A stretch of 64,000 nucleotides of DNA, taken from the NCBI GenBank assembly GCA_905478555.1, contig CAJQIZ010000017.1:1-64000 (forward strand), read 5' to 3'. The notes below the pieces were generated by a model. That model made no database searches. It was not told the DNA's origin and saw only the letters and a program-made list of their open reading frames with translations. Below are positions 1-8,226 of the stretch, piece by piece (positions within the stretch are counted from its first letter, which is position 1; the number at the start of each line of letters is the position of its first letter). The position numbers and the translations under genes were made by a program. Source of the DNA: an uncultured Flavobacteriales bacterium. Its GTDB lineage: Bacteria; Bacteroidota; Bacteroidia; Flavobacteriales; BACL11.

Positions 1-1167
1 ACTCCAACCTTAAATCAATTTGGCTTAAGCACTATTCCTAATTCTATAGTTTACACAACTTTAGGAGATATTGATGGTGATGGAGATACTGACATGCTAG
101 GTTTTTCTCTTAATTATTCAAACTATGCTACAGACTTCTTATTTATAGAAAATATTGGCTCAGCTTCAACTCCAAACTACACAGCACCTCAACTAAATGT
201 TTTTGGGATCCCATCTGGAATAAATTACACATTAATAACTTTGGAAGATATTGATACTGATGGAGACTTAGATATAATGTTTTCTCAAGAAAATTATTAT
301 TCAACTGATTTTGGTTTTGTGGAAAATACTGGAACAGCAATAAATCCTCAATTTTCACCCCTACCAAATGTGAATTCATTTGGATTATCTTTAGCAAATT
401 GGCAAGGTGGGGGAATTCTAAATTTTAAGGATTTAGATGGTGATGGAGATAATGATCTTATTTTAGGAACTGATGACGACAGAAACTATTATTTCGAAAA
501 TGTTAGTGTGCCTCAGCCCGTTACTTATGAATGTATTAATTATTCATGCGTTGATCCAGGAACAGGATCAGGTAATTATACTACGCTTTCTGCTTGCCAA
601 ACTTCCTGTGCACCTCCAGTAACCTTTGAATGTGATTGGCCAGGAAATTGCTATGACCCAGGTGATGGTAGTGGATGGTATACTAATTATGCTGACTGTA
701 TGAATGATTGTATTTCTCAACCAACTTGGGATTGTGTATCTCCAGGTAATTGCCAAGATCCTGGTGATGAGACTGGAAATTATTGGTCATTACAAGATTG
801 TCAAAATGCCTGCCCTCTCACCCCAACATGGGATTGTGATGTAATTCTAGGATGTATTGATCCAGGATCAGGATCAGGATTATATACTTCTCTTACTGGG
901 TGTCAATCAAATTGTACTAGTACTTCAATTGAGAATACAGAGATAAATAATTTAAAAATATATCCTAATCCTGCAAATAAAACCCTAAATATTAGTTCAG
1001 ATAAGAAGATTAAGAAAATAGAAATTTATGATGCTATAGGTAGAGTCATTTATGCTGAAAGCAATCCTACAAACAGGATAAATGTAGAGAAATTACAAAG
1101 TGGACTTTACTCTATAAAGATTATCTTTAAAGATGAAAGTTCTATCATTCAAAAAATTATTAAATAA
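1..1167 (+). CDS. Secreted FG-GAP-like repeat protein with Cys-rich repeats and T9SS sorting domain (5' partial)
   Basis: The reading frame is open from base 1 (388 codons visible), so the start and signal peptide lie outside the window. Three Asp-rich FG-GAP/VCBS-like units are visible, each with a core such as DIDGDGDTD or DLDGDGDND, typical of calcium-binding beta-propeller repeats on extracellular proteins. Then come four units of about 30-34 residues with four cysteines each (pattern C-x4/5-C-x-DPG-x-G-x-G-x-Y ... C-x3-C), around bases 523-925. The last ~75 residues (IYPNPANKTLNIS ... LQSGLYSIKI) are a type A T9SS C-terminal sorting domain, which directs export across the outer membrane and attachment or release at the cell surface. 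The next gene is a paralogue with an almost identical 3' end. Likely a surface or secreted structural or adhesive protein; the ligand is unknown. Confidence 0.85.
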   Translation, partial: TPTLNQFGLSTIPNSIVYTTLGDIDGDGDTDMLGFSLNYSNYATDFLFIENIGSASTPNYTAPQLNVFGIPSGINYTLITLEDIDTDGDLDIMFSQENYYSTDFGFVENTGTAINPQFSPLPNVNSFGLSLANWQGGGILNFKDLDGDGDNDLILGTDDDRNYYFENVSVPQPVTYECINYSCVDPGTGSGNYTTLSACQTSCAPPVTFECDWPGNCYDPGDGSGWYTNYADCMNDCISQPTWDCVSPGNCQDPGDETGNYWSLQDCQNACPLTPTWDCDVILGCIDPGSGSGLYTSLTGCQSNCTSTSIENTEINNLKIYPNPANKTLNISSDKKIKKIEIYDAIGRVIYAESNPTNRINVEKLQSGLYSIKIIFKDESSIIQKIIK

Positions 1168-1179
1168 TAAAAAGGGAAT
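1055..1179 (+). repeat. Direct repeat shared by two paralogous genes, copy 1
   Basis: The 3' end of the first FG-GAP gene, its stop codon and about 12 following bases match bases 2861-2985 of the next gene. Over roughly 118 aligned bases I count only about 4-5 differences, while sequence just upstream is clearly diverged. The match ends inside what is a terminator hairpin in copy 2, so copy 1 keeps the left arm but not the right arm. Confidence 0.85.
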
Positions 1180-1290
1180 AATGGTACCAAGTACTACTTT
1201 TTGGAGGAAAGAAAAAACGAATAAAAATACAATATCAAACTAGTAACCATCATTTACTATGCTAAGCAAAGTATTTTAATTATTAATATC

Positions 1291-1298
1291 TATCTTTG
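1291..1298 (+). promoter_or_regulatory. Bacteroidota -7 box candidate for the second FG-GAP gene
   Basis: TATCTTTG matches the TAnnTTTG -7 element of Bacteroidota sigma-A promoters. It lies 33 bases before the ATG at 1324. No clear TTG -33 element is seen at the expected spacing. Its position supports translation from 1324 rather than from the internal ATG at 1495. Confidence 0.5.
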
Positions 1299-1323
1299 AA
1301 ACATCAAAACAAATTAATACATT

Positions 1324-2973
1324 ATGAAAAATAAATATTATTCCAGACAACAGAGACAATTAAAGTATTTAGTTAAAAAACTAAATATTTTATTGCAAGA
1401 AACTGAAGGAAATTTAGAAACAGAAATAAGTAAACTTACTTCTAAAATTAAATTTTTAGTAATTAAACTAAACGGTATTCTATCAGGCAATAGAATGAAA
1501 AAAATATTAGGTGCAGTTGCTCTTTTTATTGGGATTTCTTTTAGCAATACAGCTACCGCACAATATTTTCAAGCTCCTGTTGTTAATCCTTTTGGAATTA
1601 CTCCAGGATCTAGTATTATCGCAAGTATTCCTTCTCTTGGAGATTTAGATGGAGATGGGGATTTAGATCTTCTTACACAAGAATATAACTATAGTATGGA
1701 TTTTAGATATTCCGAAAATATCGGAAATATAAATGTTCCACAATTCACGAACCCCTTAACAAATCCTTATAATTTAGTTGGAGACACTATTCCAAGGTTC
1801 CATAATTTAGTAGATTTGGATGGTGATGGTGATTTAGATATACTATCTTTAGATTCTGAAGAATTTAGTGATACAATAAATTACAATTATGGTTATTTAT
1901 CCAAGTTCAGATATTATGAAAATATAGGTAGTTCATCATTACCAGTTTTCGATACTGTTGAAACAAACCCTTTCGGACTGATTTCTGACTCTTCTTGGGG
2001 AATTACCGAGCTAGCAGATATTGATAATGATGGAGATTTAGACATACTAATGGCAAGTAACTCAATGGATTATTATAGTTACACCTACTATGGATATACA
2101 TACACTTATGGTACTCCACCCAAATTTAAGTTTATTGAAAATATAGGAGATGCAAATAATCCTATATTTAACGCTCCAGTTGATAATCTTTTTGGATTAA
2201 CAATCCCAGGTATGATATCTTCTCCTGCTTTTACCGATTATGACAATGATGGTGATTTTGATTTATTTGTTGGAGCTATGGATACAACCGCATCTTCATA
2301 CTATAATTCTGTTGCATCTATATTTTATTTTGAAAATACTGGAACAAATACAGTTCCTCAATTTTCGGGACCAATCACTAATCCATTTGGATTATCCACA
2401 GTTAGTGAGTTTGCTTTTTTAGAAATAGCCGATTTAGATGGAGATGGAGATGATGATATATTAGTAGGAGAGTACGGTGGTAATCTTATGTATTTTGAAA
2501 ACGACACTACGGCTCCAGCTCCATTGGAAAGTTGGGATTGCACTAATCCTGGAAATTGCCAAGACCCAGGGAATGGAAATGGACAATACACTACTCTATC
2601 TGATTGCCAAACTGCATGTATAACCCCAGTAAGTTGGGATTGTATTAACCCAGGGAATTGCCAAGACCCAGGGAATGGAAATGGACAATACATTACTCTA
2701 TCTGATTGCCAAACTGCATGTAATAATGTTTCGATAAATGATGCAGATTTAAATAGCTTCAATATTTATCCGAACCCTGTTACTAATGTGTTAAATATTA
2801 AATCTGTAAAGGAAATTATTAAAGTTGAAATTACTGATATATTAGGAAAGATTATTATTTCTGAAAACAATCCTACAAACAGGATAAATTTAGAGAAATT
2901 ACAAAGTGGACTTTACTCTATAAAAATTATCTTTAAAGATGAAAGTTCTATCATTCAAAAAATTATTAAGTAA
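1324..2973 (+). CDS. Secreted FG-GAP-like repeat protein with T9SS sorting domain and unusual N-terminal extension
   Basis: 549 residues. Residues 58-80 (MKKILGAVALFIGISF ... TATAQ) look like a normal signal peptide, but the frame is open back to the ATG at 1324. This adds 57 very basic, helix-prone residues ahead of it. Five FG-GAP-like units follow (cores DLDGDGDLD, DLDGDGDLD, DIDNDGDLD, DYDNDGDFD, DLDGDGDDD), each preceded by an NPFG-type motif. Two nearly identical 34-residue four-cysteine units follow at about residues 403-466, encoded by a 102-bp direct repeat. The last ~75 residues are a type A T9SS sorting domain (IYPNPVTNVLNIK ... GLYSIKI). A paralogue lies immediately upstream. Start: a -7 box at 1291-1298 favours 1324; the alternative is the ATG at 1495. 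Likely surface-exposed; ligand unknown. Confidence 0.85.
   Translation: MKNKYYSRQQRQLKYLVKKLNILLQETEGNLETEISKLTSKIKFLVIKLNGILSGNRMKKILGAVALFIGISFSNTATAQYFQAPVVNPFGITPGSSIIASIPSLGDLDGDGDLDLLTQEYNYSMDFRYSENIGNINVPQFTNPLTNPYNLVGDTIPRFHNLVDLDGDGDLDILSLDSEEFSDTINYNYGYLSKFRYYENIGSSSLPVFDTVETNPFGLISDSSWGITELADIDNDGDLDILMASNSMDYYSYTYYGYTYTYGTPPKFKFIENIGDANNPIFNAPVDNLFGLTIPGMISSPAFTDYDNDGDFDLFVGAMDTTASSYYNSVASIFYFENTGTNTVPQFSGPITNPFGLSTVSEFAFLEIADLDGDGDDDILVGEYGGNLMYFENDTTAPAPLESWDCTNPGNCQDPGNGNGQYTTLSDCQTACITPVSWDCINPGNCQDPGNGNGQYITLSDCQTACNNVSINDADLNSFNIYPNPVTNVLNIKSVKEIIKVEITDILGKIIISENNPTNRINLEKLQSGLYSIKIIFKDESSIIQKIIK
2531..2722 (+). repeat. 102-bp tandem repeat encoding four-cysteine units
   Basis: Two copies offset by 102 bases (first near 2531, second near 2633) are nearly identical in DNA, including a shared run coding for CQDPGNGNGQY. 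Codon-level identity this high between neighbouring domains points to a recent in-frame duplication. The four units in the upstream paralogue are much more diverged. Confidence 0.85.
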
Positions 2974-2985
2974 AAAAAAGGGAAT
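2861..2985 (+). repeat. Direct repeat shared by two paralogous genes, copy 2
   Basis: Partner of the segment at 1055-1179. It covers the end of the T9SS sorting domain, the stop codon and the left arm of the terminator hairpin. Near-identity limited to this end suggests recent gene conversion or homologous exchange between the neighbours. Confidence 0.85.
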
Positions 2986-3007
2986 CGAAAGATTCCCTTT
3001 TTTTTTA
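2974..3007. terminator. Bidirectional intrinsic terminator
   Basis: A-tract, then GGGAATC, a GAAA tetraloop, GATTCCC, then a T-tract. The stem is perfect and flanked by A and T runs, so it works on both strands. It separates the FG-GAP gene from the convergent metallopeptidase gene. Confidence 0.9.
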
Positions 3008-3009
3008 TT

Positions 3010-5880
3010 CTATTCTAAAACTATTTTTTTTGTTTCTATTATTTCACTGGAGTAAAATTCTAAATAATAGATTCCCTTAGGTTGGTTAGTTAAATCAATT
3101 TTAGATTTATTGGTAAGTAATTTTTTCTCTAAAATTAATTCTCCTAAAGTATTATACACCTTTAGTAAATAATCTTCTGAAGTGGTTACATATACAATTC
3201 CCTTAGTTGGGTTAGGAAATAACTCCATATTAATGGATGTATTTTCAATTGAATTTACAGAGTTTTCATCAAACAGATACACATCATCAATTGCAGCTTC
3301 TACCAAACTACCACCATCTAAATTTTGTCCTAACCTAATACTATCAGAAGCAATAAACTTTATACTAAAATTATCAGTAATATTCACATAATCCTTTACT
3401 CTAAAAGAAAACTTCCTCCATCTATTATCTGAAGTAATATTGTTTTCAATATACACCCAATTTGTTCCATCATCAGAAACTAACACTTGCCACCAATCTG
3501 CAGCAGGGTTTGCTCCTGTAGGAGGAGCATTAGTATACCATCTATAATAAGAAAAAGTAGGATTAGTATAATCCGTTAAATCATAGACAGGAGAAGTTAA
3601 AGTAGTATGGCCTGCATCTACATCATTAGCTCCTATACTTCCTCCAGTATTATCGTTGCCAGTAAAAGCACAGTATACCCCCTGAGGAGTATGTTGTGTT
3701 GATGTTTGTACCGCAACTGTTCCATCATAAAAACTACCTTCGGGAACGCCTATTTCCCAAAGACCAGTAGTAGCATTGTCATTTGCATCAGATGTACTCC
3801 AAAAACCGATATTGAAATCAAAATCCTGTTCTTCTTGTAATTCGTATCCCACTAAAATAAAGTAAGGCAAATTAGCATGTTTATTCAAATTAGCTGAAAA
3901 AGGAGTTATAGCAGCTTTTTTACCATAAGTATCTGTTATAGTAAGATAATAAGCAATTACTGTACCTTTTATTTGAGAAGGTAATTGAGCCGTAAAATCA
4001 GAACCTGAAACTAAAACTAAAGGAACACTATCCCAAATGGTCGCTTCATTTAATTTATAATAACAAAAAGCATCATCTAAAGCCCAAGGATAACTCATAG
4101 TAATATTTGCATCTACATCAATTGATGTTTGTTGTATAGACTCATCTAATTCTGTATGATTTAATACAGCATTAGAAAGTAATGTTATTCCATGTTTTGC
4201 AAAAGCATCAACAATAGCATTATCATTAGGAGTTCCATTAAATATATTACCATCATCATCATCAGAATATAGAAACTCTAATAATACATCAGTATAAATA
4301 ATACCTTCAGTACCATTAGGACCATCAGGACCAGCATCATATAAGTCAGTAAAAAGGTCCAAAGCTTGTTGCATATCACCTAAATTTAAATATGTATCCC
4401 AAAAAGCACCACAAATAATCTCTCCATCTGCATGAACTTCACCTACCAAATCTTGAGGATAAACTTTTGGTAAACCATTATAAGATCTAACATTTGAATT
4501 CGGATCATTTGTCTCCCATCCTTCTCCAAGTATAGGGTATTGAGTTAAAGATAAGGCCCATATATCAGCGGTCCCCTCATTTAAACCTCCATTCCACATT
4601 GAGGCTCCATTATTATACCTATAATCGTTTATTGCATGACCATACTCATGAAAACAAACGTCAGGGATATTAGCAGTTGCTTGACAACCTCCATCTTCTT
4701 CATAAAAATTAATAGTTCCTCCACTATAAAATGCATTACAACCTCCCTGTAAACCAATATCCACATTAGTCTCCATAGGGAAGTCTAAACCTGTATAATT
4801 TGGAAATTGAGCTTTAAAATGAGAGTGAATTTTATTAACTGACCAGAAAGCTGTTCTCTCCTGAATAGTAGAATTAGTATTGTCAAACAAAATATTATTA
4901 CTAGAATTTATAGATGTAGTAATCGTTGGAGTTACTGAATTAGTCATCACTTTAGAAAATCTACCTTCTAAACTTATTAACATACTGCCAGATGAAGATG
5001 GTAAGATAACATCTCCATTAAAATCAGTGAAAAAACTAGATGATGAGGAGATGTCATAAACCTTAAGGTCAACCATGTTCTCGACGGATGAAGCATTAAA
5101 AGGATTAGTAGAATATACCTCACCTTCTACATGAATATTCGATTGAAGAGATTCAAATTTTATTTCATTTCTTCTCATTAAAAGATCTCCACTATTAGCA
5201 TCTACATAACAAAGATATTGAGCAGGACCAATATTGTTTTGTGTCGTTAAGTTAACAACATAAACTAAATGAAACTCATACTTTCCGTTTACAGGAATTG
5301 GTAATATTTTAAGATTAGATTCTACTTTGCTTTTTGTAATATTAAAAGGTAAATTTTTACTCGCGCTAATCACAGCAGCATTCTTTTTAATAGTAGGATT
5401 TTCAGATAGTTTTAAATCAGGAAAAACATCCAAACCAAAAACAACTACCCCATTATTTACTGTCATTTTAATATAGATCCTACTATCTAAAACTTCTAAT
5501 CCTTTATAAAACTGTGTGTAAGAATAGTTTTTATATTTTTCATTCTCTGAGGAGGAAGTTAAAATTAATTCTGTTTTATTTACATTAAAAATATCTAGGT
5601 TATTTTGTATAAAATCTAATGGAGATGAAGTAGAAATAGAGGGACCAAAAGCCCTATGAGGTAAACTATTATTTTCATTAAAATAAACAAACCAATTAGG
5701 GTTTTCATTTAGAAATGCTTGCCATTGATTAGAGTTTCTTAATTGGTATTGAGTATTATTATTTAAATGAATTGCTTCTTTTATATATCTAATTTCGTAT
5801 TCATCTATAGAATGTCCATCATAAGAGAAAGAAGAAAATGAAAAGCAAAAAATAAGTAAAAATGTAAGTAGTTTTTTCAT
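3010..5880 (-). CDS. Secreted M36-like (fungalysin-type) metallopeptidase with T9SS sorting domain
   Basis: 956 residues. An N-terminal signal peptide (MKKLLTFLLIFCFSFSSFS) is followed by a propeptide region resembling FTP/PepSY inhibitor domains (to ~residue 240). The zinc site is HEYGH at 411-415, with NEGTADIW downstream giving Glu435 as the third ligand, 20 residues after the second His. This is a gluzincin arrangement close to family M36. A DDDDG-rich stretch resembles a calcium loop. A beta-sandwich region of MAM/jelly-roll type follows at about residues 700-875, and the last ~75 residues (LFPNPTKGIVYV ... KGIYYLEF) are a type A T9SS sorting domain. Likely an extracellular endopeptidase used for protein degradation. 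It is a single gene, convergent with its neighbour. The family call is firm at the level of a zinc gluzincin, less so for M36 itself. Confidence 0.85.
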   Translation of the reverse strand: MKKLLTFLLIFCFSFSSFSYDGHSIDEYEIRYIKEAIHLNNNTQYQLRNSNQWQAFLNENPNWFVYFNENNSLPHRAFGPSISTSSPLDFIQNNLDIFNVNKTELILTSSSENEKYKNYSYTQFYKGLEVLDSRIYIKMTVNNGVVVFGLDVFPDLKLSENPTIKKNAAVISASKNLPFNITKSKVESNLKILPIPVNGKYEFHLVYVVNLTTQNNIGPAQYLCYVDANSGDLLMRRNEIKFESLQSNIHVEGEVYSTNPFNASSVENMVDLKVYDISSSSSFFTDFNGDVILPSSSGSMLISLEGRFSKVMTNSVTPTITTSINSSNNILFDNTNSTIQERTAFWSVNKIHSHFKAQFPNYTGLDFPMETNVDIGLQGGCNAFYSGGTINFYEEDGGCQATANIPDVCFHEYGHAINDYRYNNGASMWNGGLNEGTADIWALSLTQYPILGEGWETNDPNSNVRSYNGLPKVYPQDLVGEVHADGEIICGAFWDTYLNLGDMQQALDLFTDLYDAGPDGPNGTEGIIYTDVLLEFLYSDDDDGNIFNGTPNDNAIVDAFAKHGITLLSNAVLNHTELDESIQQTSIDVDANITMSYPWALDDAFCYYKLNEATIWDSVPLVLVSGSDFTAQLPSQIKGTVIAYYLTITDTYGKKAAITPFSANLNKHANLPYFILVGYELQEEQDFDFNIGFWSTSDANDNATTGLWEIGVPEGSFYDGTVAVQTSTQHTPQGVYCAFTGNDNTGGSIGANDVDAGHTTLTSPVYDLTDYTNPTFSYYRWYTNAPPTGANPAADWWQVLVSDDGTNWVYIENNITSDNRWRKFSFRVKDYVNITDNFSIKFIASDSIRLGQNLDGGSLVEAAIDDVYLFDENSVNSIENTSINMELFPNPTKGIVYVTTSEDYLLKVYNTLGELILEKKLLTNKSKIDLTNQPKGIYYLEFYSSEIIETKKIVLE

Positions 5881-5943
5881 AGTAATATTTTAATGATACA
5901 ATATTACACAATTACGTTAAAAAAAAGAAGAGAATTCTTGTTT

Positions 5944-6705
5944 TTACATAAATATTTTTTGTCCATCAAAAGCCAGTTGTACATTTTCTGGAAGTTCTTT
6001 CAACACATCTTCCTCTCTACCCATGAGATGGCTTATATGTGTAAGATACGATTTTTTAGGATTCACTTCATTAATTAAACTTAGGGATTGTTCTAAATTA
6101 AAATGGGAAAGATGTTCTTTCTTTCGTAGAGAATCAAGAATAAGTACATCCAGGTTTTTTAATTTTTCTTTTTCTTTTCCTGAAATAAAACTGACATCTG
6201 TAACATAAGCAAAGTTATTTATTCTGAAACCCAAAACAGATAGTTTATGATGCATTACCTCAATAGGAATAATTTCTGTTTTATTAATATAAAACGGCTG
6301 ATTTGAAATTATATTTATATTTATTTTAGGAATTCCTGGTAAATCATTTCCAGAAAACACATAATGAAACTCTCTTTTCAAGGCTTGTTTTACTCTTTCA
6401 GTTGAAAATACTTGCATATCCATTTTCCACTTATGATTAAATGCTCTTACATCATCTAGCCCAGCAATATGGTCTTTATGTTCATGAGTAAATAAAATAG
6501 CATCAACTTTTTTAACTTTTTCTCTCAGCATTTGAGTTCTGAAATCCGGACCTGTATCTACAACTAAAGTTTGATTATCTACTTCAATCATTATAGAAGA
6601 ACGCAAACGATTATCCTTAGGGTTTTCTGACATACAAACCTTACAATCACATGCTATTTGAGGTATTCCTTGTGAGGTTCCGGTTCCTAATAAAGTGATC
6701 TTCAT
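5944..6705 (-). CDS. MBL-fold metallo-hydrolase, PhnP-like
   Basis: 253 residues, cytoplasmic, no signal peptide. The start MKITLLGTGTSQGIP and the zinc motif HEHKDH at 74-79 are typical of the metallo-beta-lactamase fold. A CDCKVC cluster at residues 19-24 resembles the extra structural zinc site of PhnP-type phosphodiesterases. A late His (THISHLMG) fits a further ligand. PhnP acts on cyclic ribose phosphates and 2',3'-cyclic nucleotides, but no phn genes are nearby, so the substrate here is open. Homologues in Bacteroidota are usually stand-alone. It is divergent from the 6801 gene across a 95-base gap. Confidence 0.85.
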   Translation of the reverse strand: MKITLLGTGTSQGIPQIACDCKVCMSENPKDNRLRSSIMIEVDNQTLVVDTGPDFRTQMLREKVKKVDAILFTHEHKDHIAGLDDVRAFNHKWKMDMQVFSTERVKQALKREFHYVFSGNDLPGIPKININIISNQPFYINKTEIIPIEVMHHKLSVLGFRINNFAYVTDVSFISGKEKEKLKNLDVLILDSLRKKEHLSHFNLEQSLSLINEVNPKKSYLTHISHLMGREEDVLKELPENVQLAFDGQKIFM

Positions 6706-6768
6706 TTACGTATATTTTACAAAATGTAAAAATATAGAATTTTAACTATTAAAATAAAAATAAGTACT

Positions 6769-6776
6769 TAAATTTG
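6769..6776 (+). promoter_or_regulatory. Bacteroidota -7 box candidate
   Basis: TAAATTTG matches TAnnTTTG and lies 24 bases before the ATG at 6801. It would drive the two-gene unit 6801-10782. No clear -33 TTG. Confidence 0.45.
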
Positions 6777-6800
6777 CATTCTTTACAAAACTAGAAAAAA

Positions 6801-8219
6801 ATGAAGGAAGAAAAAGTAATTTTAACTCCAATACAAAAAGCACTTCGAATAAATTTAGACGACAATATCTACGGTTCAATGGTAGAAATAGGAGCTGGAC
6901 AGGAAGTTGCTCGTCAATTTTTCCGTGCTGGATCTGCTTCTGGAACAATAGCAAAAACTATGTCGGCATACGATAAAGATTTCTCAGATGCTATTTACGG
7001 AAAAGAGGAAGATGGAAGATATGTTTGTAAAGACAGGTTAATGAACATACTAGACCATGAATATGGACTCTTAGAAGAGAGACTAGACAGGAAATCTTTT
7101 CCTGACAGAAAGTATTTTGCTTTTGCAGATACGGTAACAACCTTAAACTATGATAAAACCAATCAAGGTCATGGGTGGATTGGTGTGCGTTTTCAAAAAG
7201 ATTCCAACAAAAAATGGAACGAAATTATAATTCATGTGAATTTACATGATCAGGATGCAAAATTACAACAAGAAACTGTTGGTATTTTAGGAGCTAATTT
7301 ATTACATGCTTGTTTTTATTTAATGGAACCAAAAGAAATATTAAAAGAATTATACGATAATTTATCGAGATCAAATCTGGATATTGATATGGTAAACTTT
7401 TTTGGGCCTGACTTTAAGGATGTCGATAACAGATTACTTAGTTTATCGTTAGTAAAAGAAGGAATGACTGACGGAGTAATTTTTACTCCTGACGGATTAA
7501 ATCATCAACCTTCTGAGATATTATACAAAAAAAACATACTTACTTTAAGAGGTAGTTTCAGACCTGTAACAAAAGTAAATATTGACATGTTAGAAAATGG
7601 TTTAAAGGAATTTAAAGCCGAAAAAAAAGTAAAGCAAGAAAACATACAGGTACTATTTGAAATAACATTAAGTAACCTTAAAGCTGCAGGAGAAGTAGAC
7701 GAACAAGATTTTTTAGATAGAGTAGATATATTATGTTCTTTAGGTTATACAGTAATGATTTCTAACTTCAGAAAATACTATAAAGTAATTGAATACTTGT
7801 CTCAATTTACCGCTAGCAGAATGGGCCTTATTATTGGAGTAGATAATTTAATAGAAATGTTTGAAGAAAAATATTACAGAAATTTAAATGGTGGTATAAT
7901 GGAAGCTTTTGGTATTATCTTTACAAGAGATATTAAAATATACCTCTACCCTTTTAAACCTTCGAATAATTCTGAGTTCTTAAATTCTACCAACATCCCT
8001 ATTCACCCAAGAGTAAAAGCTCTTTATCAGTATTTATTTGTCAATAAACGAATTATTGATTTAGATTACAATGATGAGGTATTAAGTATTTTTTCTAGAA
8101 AAGTATTACAACTTTTACACGAAAACAAACAAGGAGAATGGGAGCATATGGTACCAGAAGGTGTGGATGAAATAATAAAAGAAAAATGCCTATTTGGGTA
8201 CAATTGCGAAATAAACTAA
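6801..8219 (+). CDS. Conserved Bacteroidota protein of unknown function
   Basis: 472 residues, soluble, no signal peptide or membrane helix. I recognise the opening region (YGSMVEIGAGQEVARQFFRAG) as a family widely conserved in flavobacteria. Members are sometimes labelled nicotinate-nucleotide adenylyltransferase. I see no HxGH nucleotidyltransferase motif and no P-loop here, so that label is not supported. The N-terminal part is rich in charged segments (DKDFSDAIYGKEEDGRY, LDHEYGLLEERL). The C-terminal third has alternating hydrophobic strands (MGLIIGVDNLIEMF) that could form an alpha/beta fold. The TonB-type gene starts 7 bases after its stop, so the two are cotranscribed, though a functional link is not evident. 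Confidence 0.8.
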   Translation: MKEEKVILTPIQKALRINLDDNIYGSMVEIGAGQEVARQFFRAGSASGTIAKTMSAYDKDFSDAIYGKEEDGRYVCKDRLMNILDHEYGLLEERLDRKSFPDRKYFAFADTVTTLNYDKTNQGHGWIGVRFQKDSNKKWNEIIIHVNLHDQDAKLQQETVGILGANLLHACFYLMEPKEILKELYDNLSRSNLDIDMVNFFGPDFKDVDNRLLSLSLVKEGMTDGVIFTPDGLNHQPSEILYKKNILTLRGSFRPVTKVNIDMLENGLKEFKAEKKVKQENIQVLFEITLSNLKAAGEVDEQDFLDRVDILCSLGYTVMISNFRKYYKVIEYLSQFTASRMGLIIGVDNLIEMFEEKYYRNLNGGIMEAFGIIFTRDIKIYLYPFKPSNNSEFLNSTNIPIHPRVKALYQYLFVNKRIIDLDYNDEVLSIFSRKVLQLLHENKQGEWEHMVPEGVDEIIKEKCLFGYNCEIN

Positions 8220-8226
8220 GTAATAT

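Noticed and set aside
1168-1200. Terminator after the first FG-GAP gene
   Set aside because: Only the left arm of the paralogue's hairpin is kept (AAAAAGGGAAT); no matching right arm follows, and nearby GGTACC and AGTACT are short chance palindromes.
2358-2762. Minus-strand open frame of 134 codons opposite the FG-GAP gene
   Set aside because: It mirrors the tandem repeats of the plus-strand gene and has no start signal, homology or neighbour; it is a shadow frame.
6801-8219. Nicotinate-nucleotide adenylyltransferase assignment
   Set aside because: No HxGH or ISSTxxR-type motifs; only the remembered label of relatives suggests it.
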